Assembly (NCBI RefSeq): GCF_020509005.1
Contig: NC_063015.1
Coordinates: forward strand, 1,674,001 to 1,738,000
From: Fulvia fulva
Lineage: Eukaryota; Ascomycota; Dothideomycetes; Mycosphaerellales; Mycosphaerellaceae
Reading direction: 5' to 3'
DNA length: 64,000 nucleotides
Positions 53,941-64,000 of this stretch are shown piece after piece (position 1 is the stretch's first letter; every line of letters begins with the position of its first letter). Position numbers and translations under genes: made by a program. The notes beneath the pieces are model-generated. The model was not told the origin of the DNA, did not search any database, and was given only the letters and a program-made list of their open reading frames with translations.

Positions 53941-54431
53941 TAGCAACTCGGTGTTTCACCCTCGACAAAGTCGTATTGGAGTTATTCCTCTTCAGAACAA
54001 AAGGAAGGCAGACTGGAGGCCGCACCCGCCTTGCATAGGAAGCTACAGCCGTGCTGTAGGTGCATATAAGACGTGAAAGAGCCTAGTGAGGCACTGTCAG
54101 ACTCCGAGTCAGGGAGCCTGTGCCAATACCTTAGACAAGTAGGCGAGCTTACTGAGAAGAGTCGCTCTCCGGACATCGCGTTCGCATCGACTAACTGTTC
54201 ATTCTGAGAGAGCCGCAGTGTCTTAGAAACCCCCTCTGCTAAGAGAGTTACGCTATAGTGTCTCAGCACCAACACGATCCTTACCGACCGACTTTCCTCC
54301 TCTTCCCGGCGGATAGCCATCCTCTCCGCTATCAACCTCGCGTTCGGTTTATCCCATTTCGATCCGATCGCGTACGACCGAATACATCCTTTTACCTAAG
54401 GGCAGCCAACCTGTCCCTCAACTTACAAAAA

Positions 54432-57400
54432 ATGGAGAACGAGACTGGGTTCATAAGAAAGAGAGCAGCACCTCTTCTGACAAGAGAGAACCACGAAACA
54501 TGGTTCAAGCTGATGAGAATACACCTGGTATCAAAGCAGGTTGACTGGGTCCTCGAAGACATCATCACGGACATTCCCGCTGCAACCCCATCTATAGCGA
54601 CACCCTCTACATCATCGGAGTCATCCCTTCCTTTGGATCAAGCGATAAGGAAGGCATCGTACAGACGGCACAATGCAACGGCCCTATATAAGATGTACAT
54701 CTGTCTGTCGACAGATGACCAAGAGATGACATACGAGATCCGGCATACGAAGGAGTTGTGGGAATGGGCTGAAGCTAAATATAAGAGAAGACTTCTCGCT
54801 ACTGGAAGAAGTTTGCTTCAGCAATACACCAATTTCGTGATGACAGAAGACCAGTCTATAGATGACGCCTGGCAGGAGCTTAGCTCAATTGCAAGGAGGG
54901 CTGTTTCAATCTCGCCTCAGTTCCAAGACATCAAGACTGAGGACAGAAAGATCCAGCAACTCTTAGCAGCTCTGCCAGACTCATTTGGCTCAATTCGCGA
55001 TGCAATTGATGCCCAGGTGAATCTCTCACCACAAGACATTCTTGCAATTCTTAGGGAGAAGCAAGAATCAATGATTCATCAAGGGACAGCCATGTTTGCT
55101 AAGAAGGGTTTCCAGGGCAAGCTCACGTGCCATCTCTGCGGTGGTGACCATTTTATGAGCAAGTGCCCACACCTTTCTGCAGCTCAGCAGGCTGTTAGGA
55201 ACAAGGACAAACTAGCTAGGGTTACCTACCCTGCTAAGAGACAACCGTCACCACCTCGTAGGAGGTCATCATCACCAAACCTTCGTGATGTCCTCAAGGT
55301 GATGACGGACCTTGCAAAGCAGATGAAGGAGAGCCGCAAGCCAAAGGCCTCCTCTAGTAAGCCTGCAAGGGCCCATGCGACCCAGGAAGACGCATCAGAC
55401 CCTGAGATACCATCAGAAGATGATGATGTTGATGAGGTTGCCCATTCCACTGTGGAAGCCAAAGGCAAGTACCCCTCGTCCGAGTGGTTGCTTGACTCTT
55501 GTGCATCATCACATATGACTGACCAAGATTCACTATTCAGGACACTGAAGCCTCTTCAAAAGAGGAAGTGGATCAAGGTTGGGGGTGGCTATCTACAAGC
55601 TACACATATGGGAAGTGCAGTAATGGGTGGTCCTTCTGGAAAGCAAATTGTCTTAGAAAATGTCCTGTTTGTTCCTGGCCTTGGAGTTAGTCTTGTTTCG
55701 TGGAATCAGTTCAGCCAACAGTTTGCTGTCCAACCACCCAGTTTCACCCTAAAATCCTTGTCTAGTAAACCCGTTGTCTAGACCAAACTTCGAGGAGGAG
55801 TACCGTTTATCCACTCGATCTCGGAAATTCTTGAGCCACAGCATGCTGGCATACTCTCTCAAGAACGTGACGGTACCGCTATGGCTAACACTGAGTCCGA
55901 AGATCAGTGGGAGCTATGGCATAGAAGATGTGCACACCTTGGCAAGGGACTGCTAAGAAACCTGCATAGAGTCACTGACAAGAAAGATCCCATTCCTGTT
56001 CCTTCTGAACACCAGAATTGCAAGGTCTGCTCCCTTGCAAACATGAGGAAGTTCAAAGGACCTGCCATAGAGAGGAAAGGGGAGAGGCTGGCCCTCATCT
56101 CCATTGACATCTGTGGGCCTTTTCAGGGCGCAGTCTCTAGGCTAGGATACAAATATTGGCTTGAGATTGTAGACAACTTCTCTAGGAAGAAGTGGGTAAT
56201 CCCTTTGAAGGCCAGGAGCGACGCTCCTGCAGCCCTACGGGATTGGAAGGTCCAGGCAGAACGGCAGTCAAGGTGCTTTCTGTCTACGATCCGCAGTGAT
56301 GGTGCAAAGGAAATTCTCGCCTTGCTAAAAGAGTGGGAGAAGGAGTTTGGCACTCAGATGGACACAACTGATGCCTACAACTCTCTTCAAAATGGACCTG
56401 TGGAAAGGTCAATTCAAGCCTCTGAGAACACAGTCCGGGCTATACTTGAAGACTCTGGCATGCCAGTTGAGTTCTGGCCAGAAGCTTTGCAAGCACAGAC
56501 TGTGATCAGAAACAGACTGCCTAATGGTCCGATCATTGATGGTATTGCTCTTTCACCAGAAGAAGCCTTTACTGGCCAAGTACCGTCAGTCGACCATTTC
56601 CGCGTCTAGGGATGCAAAGCTGTGGTCTATGTAGACCCAAGAGCCCAACCTTAAGGCTTGAGGAGAGACAAGTTGATGAACCGAGGAAAAGAAGCCGTGT
56701 TTGTGGGCTACTCAGAAAACACCACAAAACAATGGCTGTTCTGGGATCCCGACATGAAAGCAATAAAAGCGCATAGTCACGTCGACTGGTTTGAGAATGA
56801 GAAGGGGGGAGATATGGATCTTGGTATCACCTTCACTAACCAGCCGAGTCGAGCGCCACAGCGCAATCCTGTTGGGAGGAAGCCCTTTGGGGCGAAATTT
56901 TCCGATAGGGGATTATCAGAGACACCGTTACGAAGGCCAGGAGAAAATATTGAGGCGGTTTCAACACTGTCGAAGGCCGATAACGGTGGATCTATACAGA
57001 ACCTACCCAAGTCATTAACACCACAGCAACCGCTGTTTGTGCAACTTCCCCCTCCCCCAAAGGACATTAGGGAATACCAGAAGTTTGGAGATCAGGGTAC
57101 TCCAATGAAAGAAAAAGAAGATGTCGTTCAGTTCGACCTATCCGAACACCCAGCGCCACCTCAGGTTGCAGGCAACAAGAGGTCAAGGGGGGACGGAGAT
57201 GATAACTCTAAAGAGCATGAGGCTAAACACCATAAGGCTCTTATCGCCCAGATATTCCATCTAGACCCTACAATGAGCTGGGTAGAGGAGATTCTGAACG
57301 ACGTGGAAGAACATGCATTTGCTGCTGTTGGGCAGGCCATAGCCTATCAGCAGGAAGTGCCAATCCCAAAGTCCTATAAGGCAGCCGTAGGAGACCCCGA

Positions 57401-58958
57401 ATGGGGACATATGTGGAGAGAGGCAATCGAGAACGAACTTATTGCCTTAGCAAGCAACAACACCTAGGAAGCAGTTGTACCGCCAAAGGGTGCGAATCTA
57501 ATTACTTCTAGGTGGGTCTTTGATGTGAAAAGAATGATTAGTGGAGCCATTGAGAAGTTCAAGGCAAGACTAGTTGCAAGAGGGTTTTCACAGAAATATG
57601 GGGTTGACTTCGAAGAGACCTTTGCACCTACTGTTAGACATGATACTCTCCGAGTATTCATGGCAGTAGTATGTGAGAGAGATCTCGAGATGCACCTAGT
57701 GGATGTGAATAATGCTTTTACCCAAAGCAGCCTTCTTGAAGACATCTATATGATCCCACCCCCAGGAGTTGAAGCACCTCCAAACATAGTGTTCAAGGTC
57801 CTACGAAGCCTTTATAGGCTTAAGCAAGCAGCTAGAGACTAGAACAAGCTCTGTGTTGCGAAGCTAGAGAAGATTGGATTTACCCAGTCCTAGGTAGATC
57901 CATGCCTACTTATCTATACGGATAGAGACCTTATAGTCCTTACCCATGTGGATGACATACCCATTGCAGCTCCGAAGCTGTCAGATGTTCAGTGGTTTAA
58001 GGCTGAGCTTGGAAAAGTGTTTAAGATTAAAGATCTTGGTGAACCTACGAAGATCCTTGGAATGAGGATTACAAGAGACAGGTCCCAAGGCACTTTGAAG
58101 CTTGATCAAGGACACTATGTCCACGCTAACTTAGCCAAGATGAACATGGCTAGAGAGAAGGCTACGCCAACCCACTCACCTATAGAGAGCTACGAGCATT
58201 TAGTGCCTACGGCACCTATAGATGAGAGGTGCAACAAACAGGATTACTAGAGCCACAATGGTACCTAGATGTGGCCAATGACAATGACAAGGCCAGACTT
58301 AGCATTCCCCCTTGGAAGAATTAGCTCATTTGTTGCTGATCCCTCGTAGCAGCATATGAAGGCTTTGAAGAAGCTCTCCCGATACCTACGGTCGTACCCA
58401 GACCTAGGTCTTATGTATAGAAAGGGAGGGGGCAATCTCTAGGGATACTCGGACTCTGACTACGCTATGGACAAAGTGGATAGAGTCTCAATTCTGGGAT
58501 ACGTGTGGTTCCTTTGTGGATCACCTGTGTCCTGGATGAGTAGGAAGCAGAAGTCTGTTGCAACATCAACAATGGAAGCTGAGTTCATAGCTATGAACGC
58601 AGCCGCAAAGCAGTCACAATTTCTTGCTGCTGTCCTCAGGGAAATGGGGTGCCCAGAACTGGTAGGAAAGAGCTCTTTCTAGCCGAGTGTAAGGGCAAGC
58701 AAGGGCACTGTTGACGAGCTAAGGCCAGTCAAGCTCATAGGTGACAACCAAGCCGCTTTGACACTTGTCAAAGATGCCCATGTGCATGAAAGGTCAAAGC
58801 ATATTGATGTTGCATATAACTATGTCAGACATCTCTGGTGGCAGAAGAAGATTGTAGTGGACTACTGCTATACAAAGGACATGGCTGCTGATGGGTTAAC
58901 AAAGCCCCTCAATAGCCAGCAGTTCCAAAACTTTGTAAGGCAGCTCCAGCTTGCGTAA
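54432..58958 (+). pseudogene. Copia-3 Gag-Pol polyprotein with eleven nonsense codons
   Basis: One frame of 1509 codons from ATG 54432 to TAA 58958. Gag: N-terminal RENHETWFKLMRIHL, knuckle CHLCGGDHFMSKC (CX2CX4HX4C). Protease: WLLDSCASSHMTD. GAG-pre-integrase: LWHRRCAHLGKGLLRN, then HQNCKVC. Integrase: ISIDICGPFQG, IRSDGAKEIL and NGPVERSI. RT: ARLVARGFSQKYGVDFEETFAP, SLYRLKQAARD and THVDDIPIA (catalytic VDD). RNase H: GYSDSDYAMDKVDR, MEAEFIAM and TKDMAADGLTKPL. Stops at 55779, 56607, 56652, 57465, 57840, 57891, 58248, 58266, 58347, 58440 and 58680 are all TAG or TAA, never TGA, each explained by CAG/CAA or TGG mutated at CpA/TpG. No frameshift. Confidence 0.93.
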
Positions 58959-58993
58959 AGGGATTGTAGGAGACCATGTGGCCTGAGTGGGAG

Positions 58994-59226
58994 TGTTGAG
59001 AACATACAGGCCGCAGGACAAGCATGTAGGTGTGGGTGTGTCATGTGATAGATCACGTGACTAGGGTTTGCCAGCCTATAGGCTGGCAAACATCCGGACA
59101 CCTAGCATCTACCTACACCAACACCGGCGATACTGTATGTAGATACACGCTATCCCATTGGGTCCTTCTTCGTCTTTTATATAATCCGCCGTCTTCTACT
59201 ACTGCGCAACTCGTACCTGTTTAATA
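58994..59226 (+). repeat. Copia-3 3' LTR
   Basis: 233 bp; the palindrome is at 59067-59090. The last dinucleotide is TA instead of CA. Confidence 0.93.
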
Positions 59227-59439
59227 TATACTAGTAGCGACGGCTAATACTATCTATATAGCCCGAGAGGACGGATACGTATATCGGTCAATAGAGAGCA
59301 CTAAAGGGCTTAGGCCTATAGAGGTGGATATTGGCTTAAGGAGCAAATAGGGAGGGAGGGTATAGAGGGAAGCTTTTGCCCCGGGCTAACCTCTCGAAAC
59401 GAGGCTATACGGTAGTACTAGATAAGTAGGAAAGCGCGG

Positions 59440-61070
59440 TTAAGACTTGTTACCTTATCTCGTAGCTAGCTTACTAAATACGATTCCTTCCTTGCCTCGA
59501 CATCGTAGGGGCCTTCGATAACGTCTTATACTAAAGGCTAATATATATCCTATAGTAGAAAGGTATCCCCTAGTAGGTAACGTCGTTCGTCTACTCCTTT
59601 CTCTAGGAACGGACGACATACCTAGTCCTAGGAAGGTATACGTCCGACCCGGTGAAGGTAGAGACTAGAATACCTTAGGGATCCACTCTCTCCCCTATCC
59701 TGTTTCTAATATTTATGTCGGACCTAATCCCCCTACTTACTTCTCCGTAAACCTTAGTATCGGGGTTCGTAGATAATACAAACATCCTAGCTTAGTCAGA
59801 CTCGACAGAAGAGAACTGTCGCCTCCTTAAAGATAGGCACAAGAAATGCGAGGAGTAGGCAAAGAAGCATAGTGCCCGGTTCGCCCCTAAAAAGTACTAA
59901 CTTATACACTTTAGTAAAGCGAGAACATACTATAATATAAAGGCGGCGGTAAGAATCTAAGGCTACGAGACTAAGCTATTAGCGGAGCTACGAGTACTAG
60001 GGATCTAGCTCGACCCGAAGCTAAGCTAGAATGTATAGATTAAGAAAGCCTAGAGTCGAGCGTAAGTTAATAAAGTCTCGATAAAGAGGCTTACGGTATC
60101 TATATAGGGAGCAACATTCGATAAGGTAAGAGTAATGTATAAGGCGATCGTTAGACTAGCTATATTATACGGGGCACAGATTTAGGGAATAGGAGGCGTA
60201 GGTAAGCCGATCCCAAAACGGATAGAGCAACCCCTAAATAGGACATAGGTAGGTAACCTACGTAGGGTACTAGGCGTATATAAGACAACGTTAATAAGCA
60301 CGGTAGAAATAGAGATAGGAATACTACTAATCGGCTAGTACATCCGGGGAATAAGAATTCAATACGCGGCAAAGACGACAGGTTACCTAGTACAAACTAC
60401 GATCTAGGAGGCAAAGAATAAGATAGAAAGCCGCTACTAGAGAGGGGTAGGACATAGGACAAGCTAAAAAGAGGATAACCTTACTACCTTTACGGCCGTA
60501 TAGACAAGTACCGAATAGCTAGCACGAAAGGAGGAGGAGCGTAGGACTCGCTAGGCCGGCGGGAGTAAGGCTAAGACCTAAAGCCTAGCGGAATAGATAG
60601 CGAGCTACCTATAGGAGTAGGACTAGAAAAGGAAGCCCCCTAAGACAATAGGCCCGATAGCGCTCCGAGCCTTCTAGAGACATAATTACTAGCTATATAG
60701 GGACCTGACAAGGGCCGAAGCAAGCATAGCGATCCAAATCAGGTCCGAATATATTAGATTAAGGGCCTACCTATTCAGGAGACGCGTACTAGATATCTAT
60801 AGCCCAGCCTACTAGTATAGCTACCTATTATAAAACCTAGAACATATACTACTAAGATGCCCGTAGTAGGCGAGAGGCAGGGGAAATTAGAGGCACTAAG
60901 CGGGAAGGAGAGACTACTAGTTAATTATTAGGGACAAAGGCAACATTCGCCGAATCTCTCGGTAGATACTATAGTAGGGATACCTCTAGTAGTTTAGCCT
61001 CGCGAGCGAGACGGAGAAGTGGATAGACAAGAGGCGGAAGCGAGGGGGGTTGCAGATAGGGTAGTCATTA
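59440..61070 (+). pseudogene. LINE-3 reverse transcriptase C-terminal half, mutated
   Basis: RT blocks from the middle of the palm: GSTLSPILFLIFMSDLIPLL, GFVDNTNIL (formerly FVDD), then SDSTEENCRLLKDRHKKCEE. After that come the thumb region (LRVLGI), the VRVMYKAIVRLAILYGAQ block and a C-terminal zinc-like region. It is similar to LINE-2 but a different family. TAG/TAA throughout. Confidence 0.75.
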
Positions 61071-61242
61071 GGGCAGGCCTATGACACTAGCGTACCCCTA
61101 ATAAGGGAAATTTAAGACGACAACGAGGAGGAAAAGACAGGCGGGAAGGAGGAGGGGTTTTCACTAACACGGTTTCCCCTCTATATATACAAAAACAAGA
61201 TAGCATAGCTATATAGGCCAAAGGGCACTACAACAGCTTAAT

Positions 61243-61266
61243 GAAATATCTATCTATCTATCTATA
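61243..61266 (+). repeat. ATCT microsatellite tail of LINE-3
   Basis: AATATCTATCTATCTATCTA at the LINE 3' end, then the target duplication. Confidence 0.75.
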
Positions 61267-62000
61267 TAATCAGAATTATAGTATCTAATAAGGTGTCCTT
61301 TTCTAGACTTTAAGAACTGAAGTCCTAGATTAGGATATAATCTTAGGTACCTAGTGATCTTCTTTAAAGCCTTTATATAGTAGGTAGATAGGTTACTTAT
61401 AAATAAGCTCATCCTTCCTAGGGCAAAAGTAATGTCTAGCCTTGTAATTATTACTAGCTACATCTAAGTACTATTATTGAGTATGTAGGTACTACCTTCT
61501 TATAGTTCATTCCTATCTTAGCTAGGCGGTCCCTAATAAAGTGTCCTTAGTCAAGTTTTAGGATTCCTCTCTTCCTATCCCTTATAACTCTTATACTAAG
61601 GATCTTTTTAAGTTTCTCTAGATCTCTAATCTTAAAGATCTTACTAAGTTCTCTTTTGAACTAGAGAACATCTATTAACTTTAGTATAGCAATTAGAATG
61701 TCATCTATATATATAAGGATTATAATCTCCCTCTTCTTATAGATAAGTAGGTATAGATCTACTTCTAACTATATAAATCTAATCTCTCTAAGCTTTGATA
61801 TATAGAGTTGATTCTAATCTCTAGCTGCTTACTTAAGTCTATATAAGCTTTTATAACGTTCTTATCCAAACATACCGCCGGCTTAGCGCTTAGCTTTATA
61901 TTTAGAGTTTTCTTAGGTAGCTTTTCTATATCTTAGATTTATACTCGCTAAGGTTCTTATATCTAGTAGCTTCCCTTCCTTTTAGCCTTTCTATTAGGTT
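61263..62000 (-). pseudogene. Copia-0 reverse transcriptase remnant
   Basis: Minus-strand reading gives KSLYRLK and AARD (about 61860-61815), then IIILIYIDDILIAIL with YIDD at 61711-61700, then RELSKIFKIRDLEKLKKIL, aligning with copia-3's RT. It runs to the LINE-3 insertion point and continues at 52876. I cannot follow it with confidence above about 61900-62000. Confidence 0.72.
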
Positions 62001-62344
62001 GAATCAGCCTATAAGTAAATCTCCTAAGCTATAAGTCTCTAACTTACGCCTTAGTCGGACCTTAGTACTAAAGCTAAGCGAGGTAACCTTAATAATCTTA
62101 TCTTAGCTCCTACGAACGGGCGGGCTACTTAAACCTTTAGTATAGAGGACACTAACTAACACCCTAATTAAGGCGGTTATTACCTACCGGATAAGTAAGG
62201 TTTCGCTACTTATCTAGTCGGAGAGGGCCTAGCCTATAGTCGCGCCCTAGGTAATAACTACGCGACTTAGCCTACTAGCCTAAATAATACCTTTAGGGCT
62301 ACTTAGGCTATATCACGTTAGAAGTGTAGGAAGTTATTATACGG
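62001..62344. other. Unclassified RIP-mutated sequence
   Basis: TA-rich, CA/TG-poor, no recognisable coding or terminal repeats. It may be more of copia-0. Confidence 0.35.
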
Positions 62345-62515
62345 GCTCATATAGGGTGTTTCAAAAGCAGGTTGTGTATTGCATGTGTCTATCTAGAATG
62401 GACAAGTGTTGCTCTTGAAGAGGCTGCAGGTGACTAATCAGTCACCTGATTCTTAGCGTACGTGGCCTCAAGTTTTGATGATGGGATGTTGCCTATGTGT
62501 ACGCTCGGATCGCGA
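62345..62515. other. Short unmutated island with a 22-bp palindrome
   Basis: About 170 bp with normal CA and TG frequency between saturated flanks. It contains CAGGTGACT-AATC-AGTCACCTG (62427-62448), a 9-bp inverted repeat. It starts near GGGTGTTTCAAAAGC after a TA. It may be a small late insertion or a piece of single-copy DNA. No coding. Confidence 0.45.
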
Positions 62516-64000
62516 CAGGCTATACCCCTAGCTACTCGGTCGTACCGCCGCCCTAACCGCGATAGCGACGCGGAGATAGATAGGGCGGAGTATTACGGTT
62601 TACCTCATAAGGCTATACTTAGTATCACGTGACCTAGTACGCTAGCGCGCCCGGACCCTAGACCCTAACCTCGACGTTTACTTTATTGTAGCTTCGCGAC
62701 TTTCTTATCTTCTCTTCTTTATAGAACTTATTCGATTCTAAGGTATTAATATGTTTACGCCCTATCTTACGCCCTATCTTACGCCTTATCTATATTACGG
62801 ACTACCTAGACGAAGATAACTTCGGCCTATATAACGAGCTAGCTAGTAGAGGTAAGGCGCCTAGGATAGGAGATCCCTCTATTCTAAAGTCTAACGCTTA
62901 GAACGACGAGTACCTTAACTAGATATTGTCTATTAGAGCCTAGATTAGCCTAAATAAGAAATAGATTATTAAACGACGCCTTTCCGACCTAGAGAAACTA
63001 GAGCTTATTAGTAGCTTTGTCGGTAGCGACTTTAACTAGTATAGACGACTAACTACCCTAGTAAGTAAGGGCGCGCCTAGTAACCCTAGGATAGCTTACG
63101 CGTAGGTATATATACTTATCGGTCCGCGGGCCGTAAAATATATATAGTGATCCTAAAAAAAGATAATAAATCTAAAATTTTTAGATTCCCGTATCTTCGC
63201 CTTATAGAGAGATTCTTCGTAAATCCTAGCTTCCTACTAAGGTCGCCTCCTAACTATATATATCTTAGTAGTACACCTATATACCCCTACTACGTAATTA
63301 ACCGTTAAAGGTTAACGAGATTCGACGCGCAAATTTCAGGGTCTAAAGGGGGCCCTTAGCTCGTTAATATATCCTCCCCTATTACGAAACTGTCCCTAGT
63401 TTCACCTCCGCTACGCTAATATAAACTAAGAAACTATACCTACAAGTTATACGTAAGGAAGGCGGATCCGGCGTCTAGTTAAGTAGTTAGTCTAGAGATA
63501 TTAAGGAGATTGTAAGTTCATTCTATAAGGGGCTAAGGAGGCTAAGTCAAAGTCTAGTCTTCGTAGTAAGCCTACTCTTAAATTAAGGATATAGCCTAGA
63601 AATTAGTCAAGTACGCTAGAAACTAGGTACTAGAACTAGAAGCTAGTCAAATTAAGGTCAGAAACTAAAACTACTAAGTAAACTCCTTACGCCTAAGAAA
63701 AAAGAAATAATAAAGTCCTATCCCTCCTTTAACCTAAATCCTAGTAAATTTGGCTATCTCCTCCGTAGTAAGGTTATAAGGCCGTACCTATAGTCTCGTC
63801 GGCTTAGATTCTAGTTCCGGAAGTATAGTAGCTCTATTAATGCCTATTAGAAGTATATCGTCATCCTCTTCATCGTTAGATTTAGACGTAGTAGGTCTGT
63901 TCTTATTTAGAAGATCGCCTTTTTCGACATTCGCGACATTAACCCTATCCTCTAGCGCTATAATATCTTTAGCTTTAGGAAGATTAAGCTCCGGGTCCGG
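62516..64000. other. Degraded repeat with two coding-like remnants
   Basis: Plus strand about 62790-63140 reads, through TAG/TAA, as a plausible protein (TDYLDEDNFGLYNELA, then LSDLEKLELISSFVGSDFN). The minus strand from 64000 down to about 63745 reads as an acidic protein piece (PKAKDIIALEDRVNVAN, then DEEDDDILLIGINRATILP) that runs off the window end. I recognise neither. A 12-bp unit TACGCCCTATCT is repeated three times at 62756-62791. Confidence 0.4.

Larger units (their letters stand above)
53692..59226 (+). mobile_element. Copia-3: Ty1/copia element, lightly RIP-mutated
   Basis: LTRs of 233 bp at 53692-53924 and 58994-59226, target duplication TATAC (53687-53691 and 59227-59231), primer site, a 507-bp leader, one Gag-Pol frame and a purine tract GAGTGGGAG before the 3' LTR. 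The LTRs differ only by transitions at CpA/TpG (for example TTTGTGTGATCC against TTTATATAATCC). It is the best-preserved copia of the family in the window. Confidence 0.95.
52877..61262 (+). mobile_element. LINE-3, internally deleted, carrying copia-3
   Basis: Target duplication of about 13 bp, TATATAAT(T/C)AGAA, at 52864-52876 and 61263-61275. The LINE sequence is 52877-53691 (5' part, no clear ORF) and 59227-61262 (RT and C-terminal part), ending in an ATCT tail. ORF1, the endonuclease and the first half of RT are absent, so it is an internally deleted copy. Strongly RIP-mutated. Copia-3 inserted at 53691. Confidence 0.75.

Noticed and set aside
14015..62000. CRISPR-like or other regularly spaced array
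   Set aside because: The repeated units are LTRs, LINE tails and RIP-driven TA motifs; spacing is irregular and the organism is eukaryotic.
13640..64000. TAG used as a sense codon (stop reassignment) in the repeat half
   Set aside because: TAG replaces CAG and TGG only in mutated copies, with the unmutated codon kept in the sister copy; the genes in the first 13 kb use TAG as stop.

Overview
The window is a piece of a filamentous ascomycete genome (Pezizomycotina; the gene style and hydrophilic repeat proteins would fit a dothideomycete, but species cannot be read from it). Evidence: short spliceosomal introns of 50-53 nt with ACTAAC-like branch sites, a fungal THI5 pyrimidine synthase carrying a TPP riboswitch in a 5' UTR intron, TMA23, fungal LPxEIRN (2EXR/F-box-like) proteins, chromodomain gypsy elements and heavy CpA-to-TpA (RIP-type) mutation of repeats.

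Region 1 (1 to about 13640) is ordinary single-copy sequence. In order: a 619-aa hydrophilic repeat protein (+), a 2EXR-like gene with an apparent frameshift (-), TMA23 (+), a second broken 2EXR-like gene (-), an RBR-type E3 ubiquitin ligase (-), an NTF2/SnoaL-like protein (+), a 66-aa Gly/Arg-rich protein with a long CA-rich leader (+), one doubtful ORF (+), a SET-domain protein (+) and the three-exon THI5 gene (-). THI5 is preceded by a convincing thiamine pyrophosphate aptamer.

Region 2 (about 13640 to 64000) is a nest of transposons, most of it so strongly mutated that CA and TG are nearly absent and TAG/TAA stops fill every frame. Target-site duplications let me reconstruct the nesting. 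Copia-1 (minus, LTRs 14529-14938 and 52190-52597, TSD CTAGT) sits inside an older copia (copia-0). Copia-1 was itself hit by a deleted pogo/Fot1 DNA transposon (16016-17128), by gypsy-1 (19632-27918, TSD CTTAT, which carries a 5'-truncated LINE at 24749-25803) and by gypsy-2 (29136-52179), which landed next to copia-1's primer-binding site. Gypsy-2 contains a LINE (LINE-2), copia-2 (46214-51740, TSD GTCTA) and, inside LINE-2, gypsy-3 (31061-37196, TSD CATAG). Copia-0 was also hit by LINE-3 (52877-61262), which contains copia-3 (53692-59226, TSD TATAC). The end of the window is unclassified mutated repeat plus one short unmutated island.

Gypsy-3 has apparently identical 443-bp LTRs and almost no RIP; it is the youngest full-length element, broken only by one TAG and one frameshift. 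Comparing copia-2 with copia-3 shows reciprocal C-to-T/G-to-A changes at CpA/TpG, so each copy was mutated independently. Both gypsy families show an LTR segment complementary to a site 2 nt inside the 5' LTR, which suggests Tf1-like self-priming, whereas the copia family has a site matching the anticodon arm of initiator tRNA-Met.
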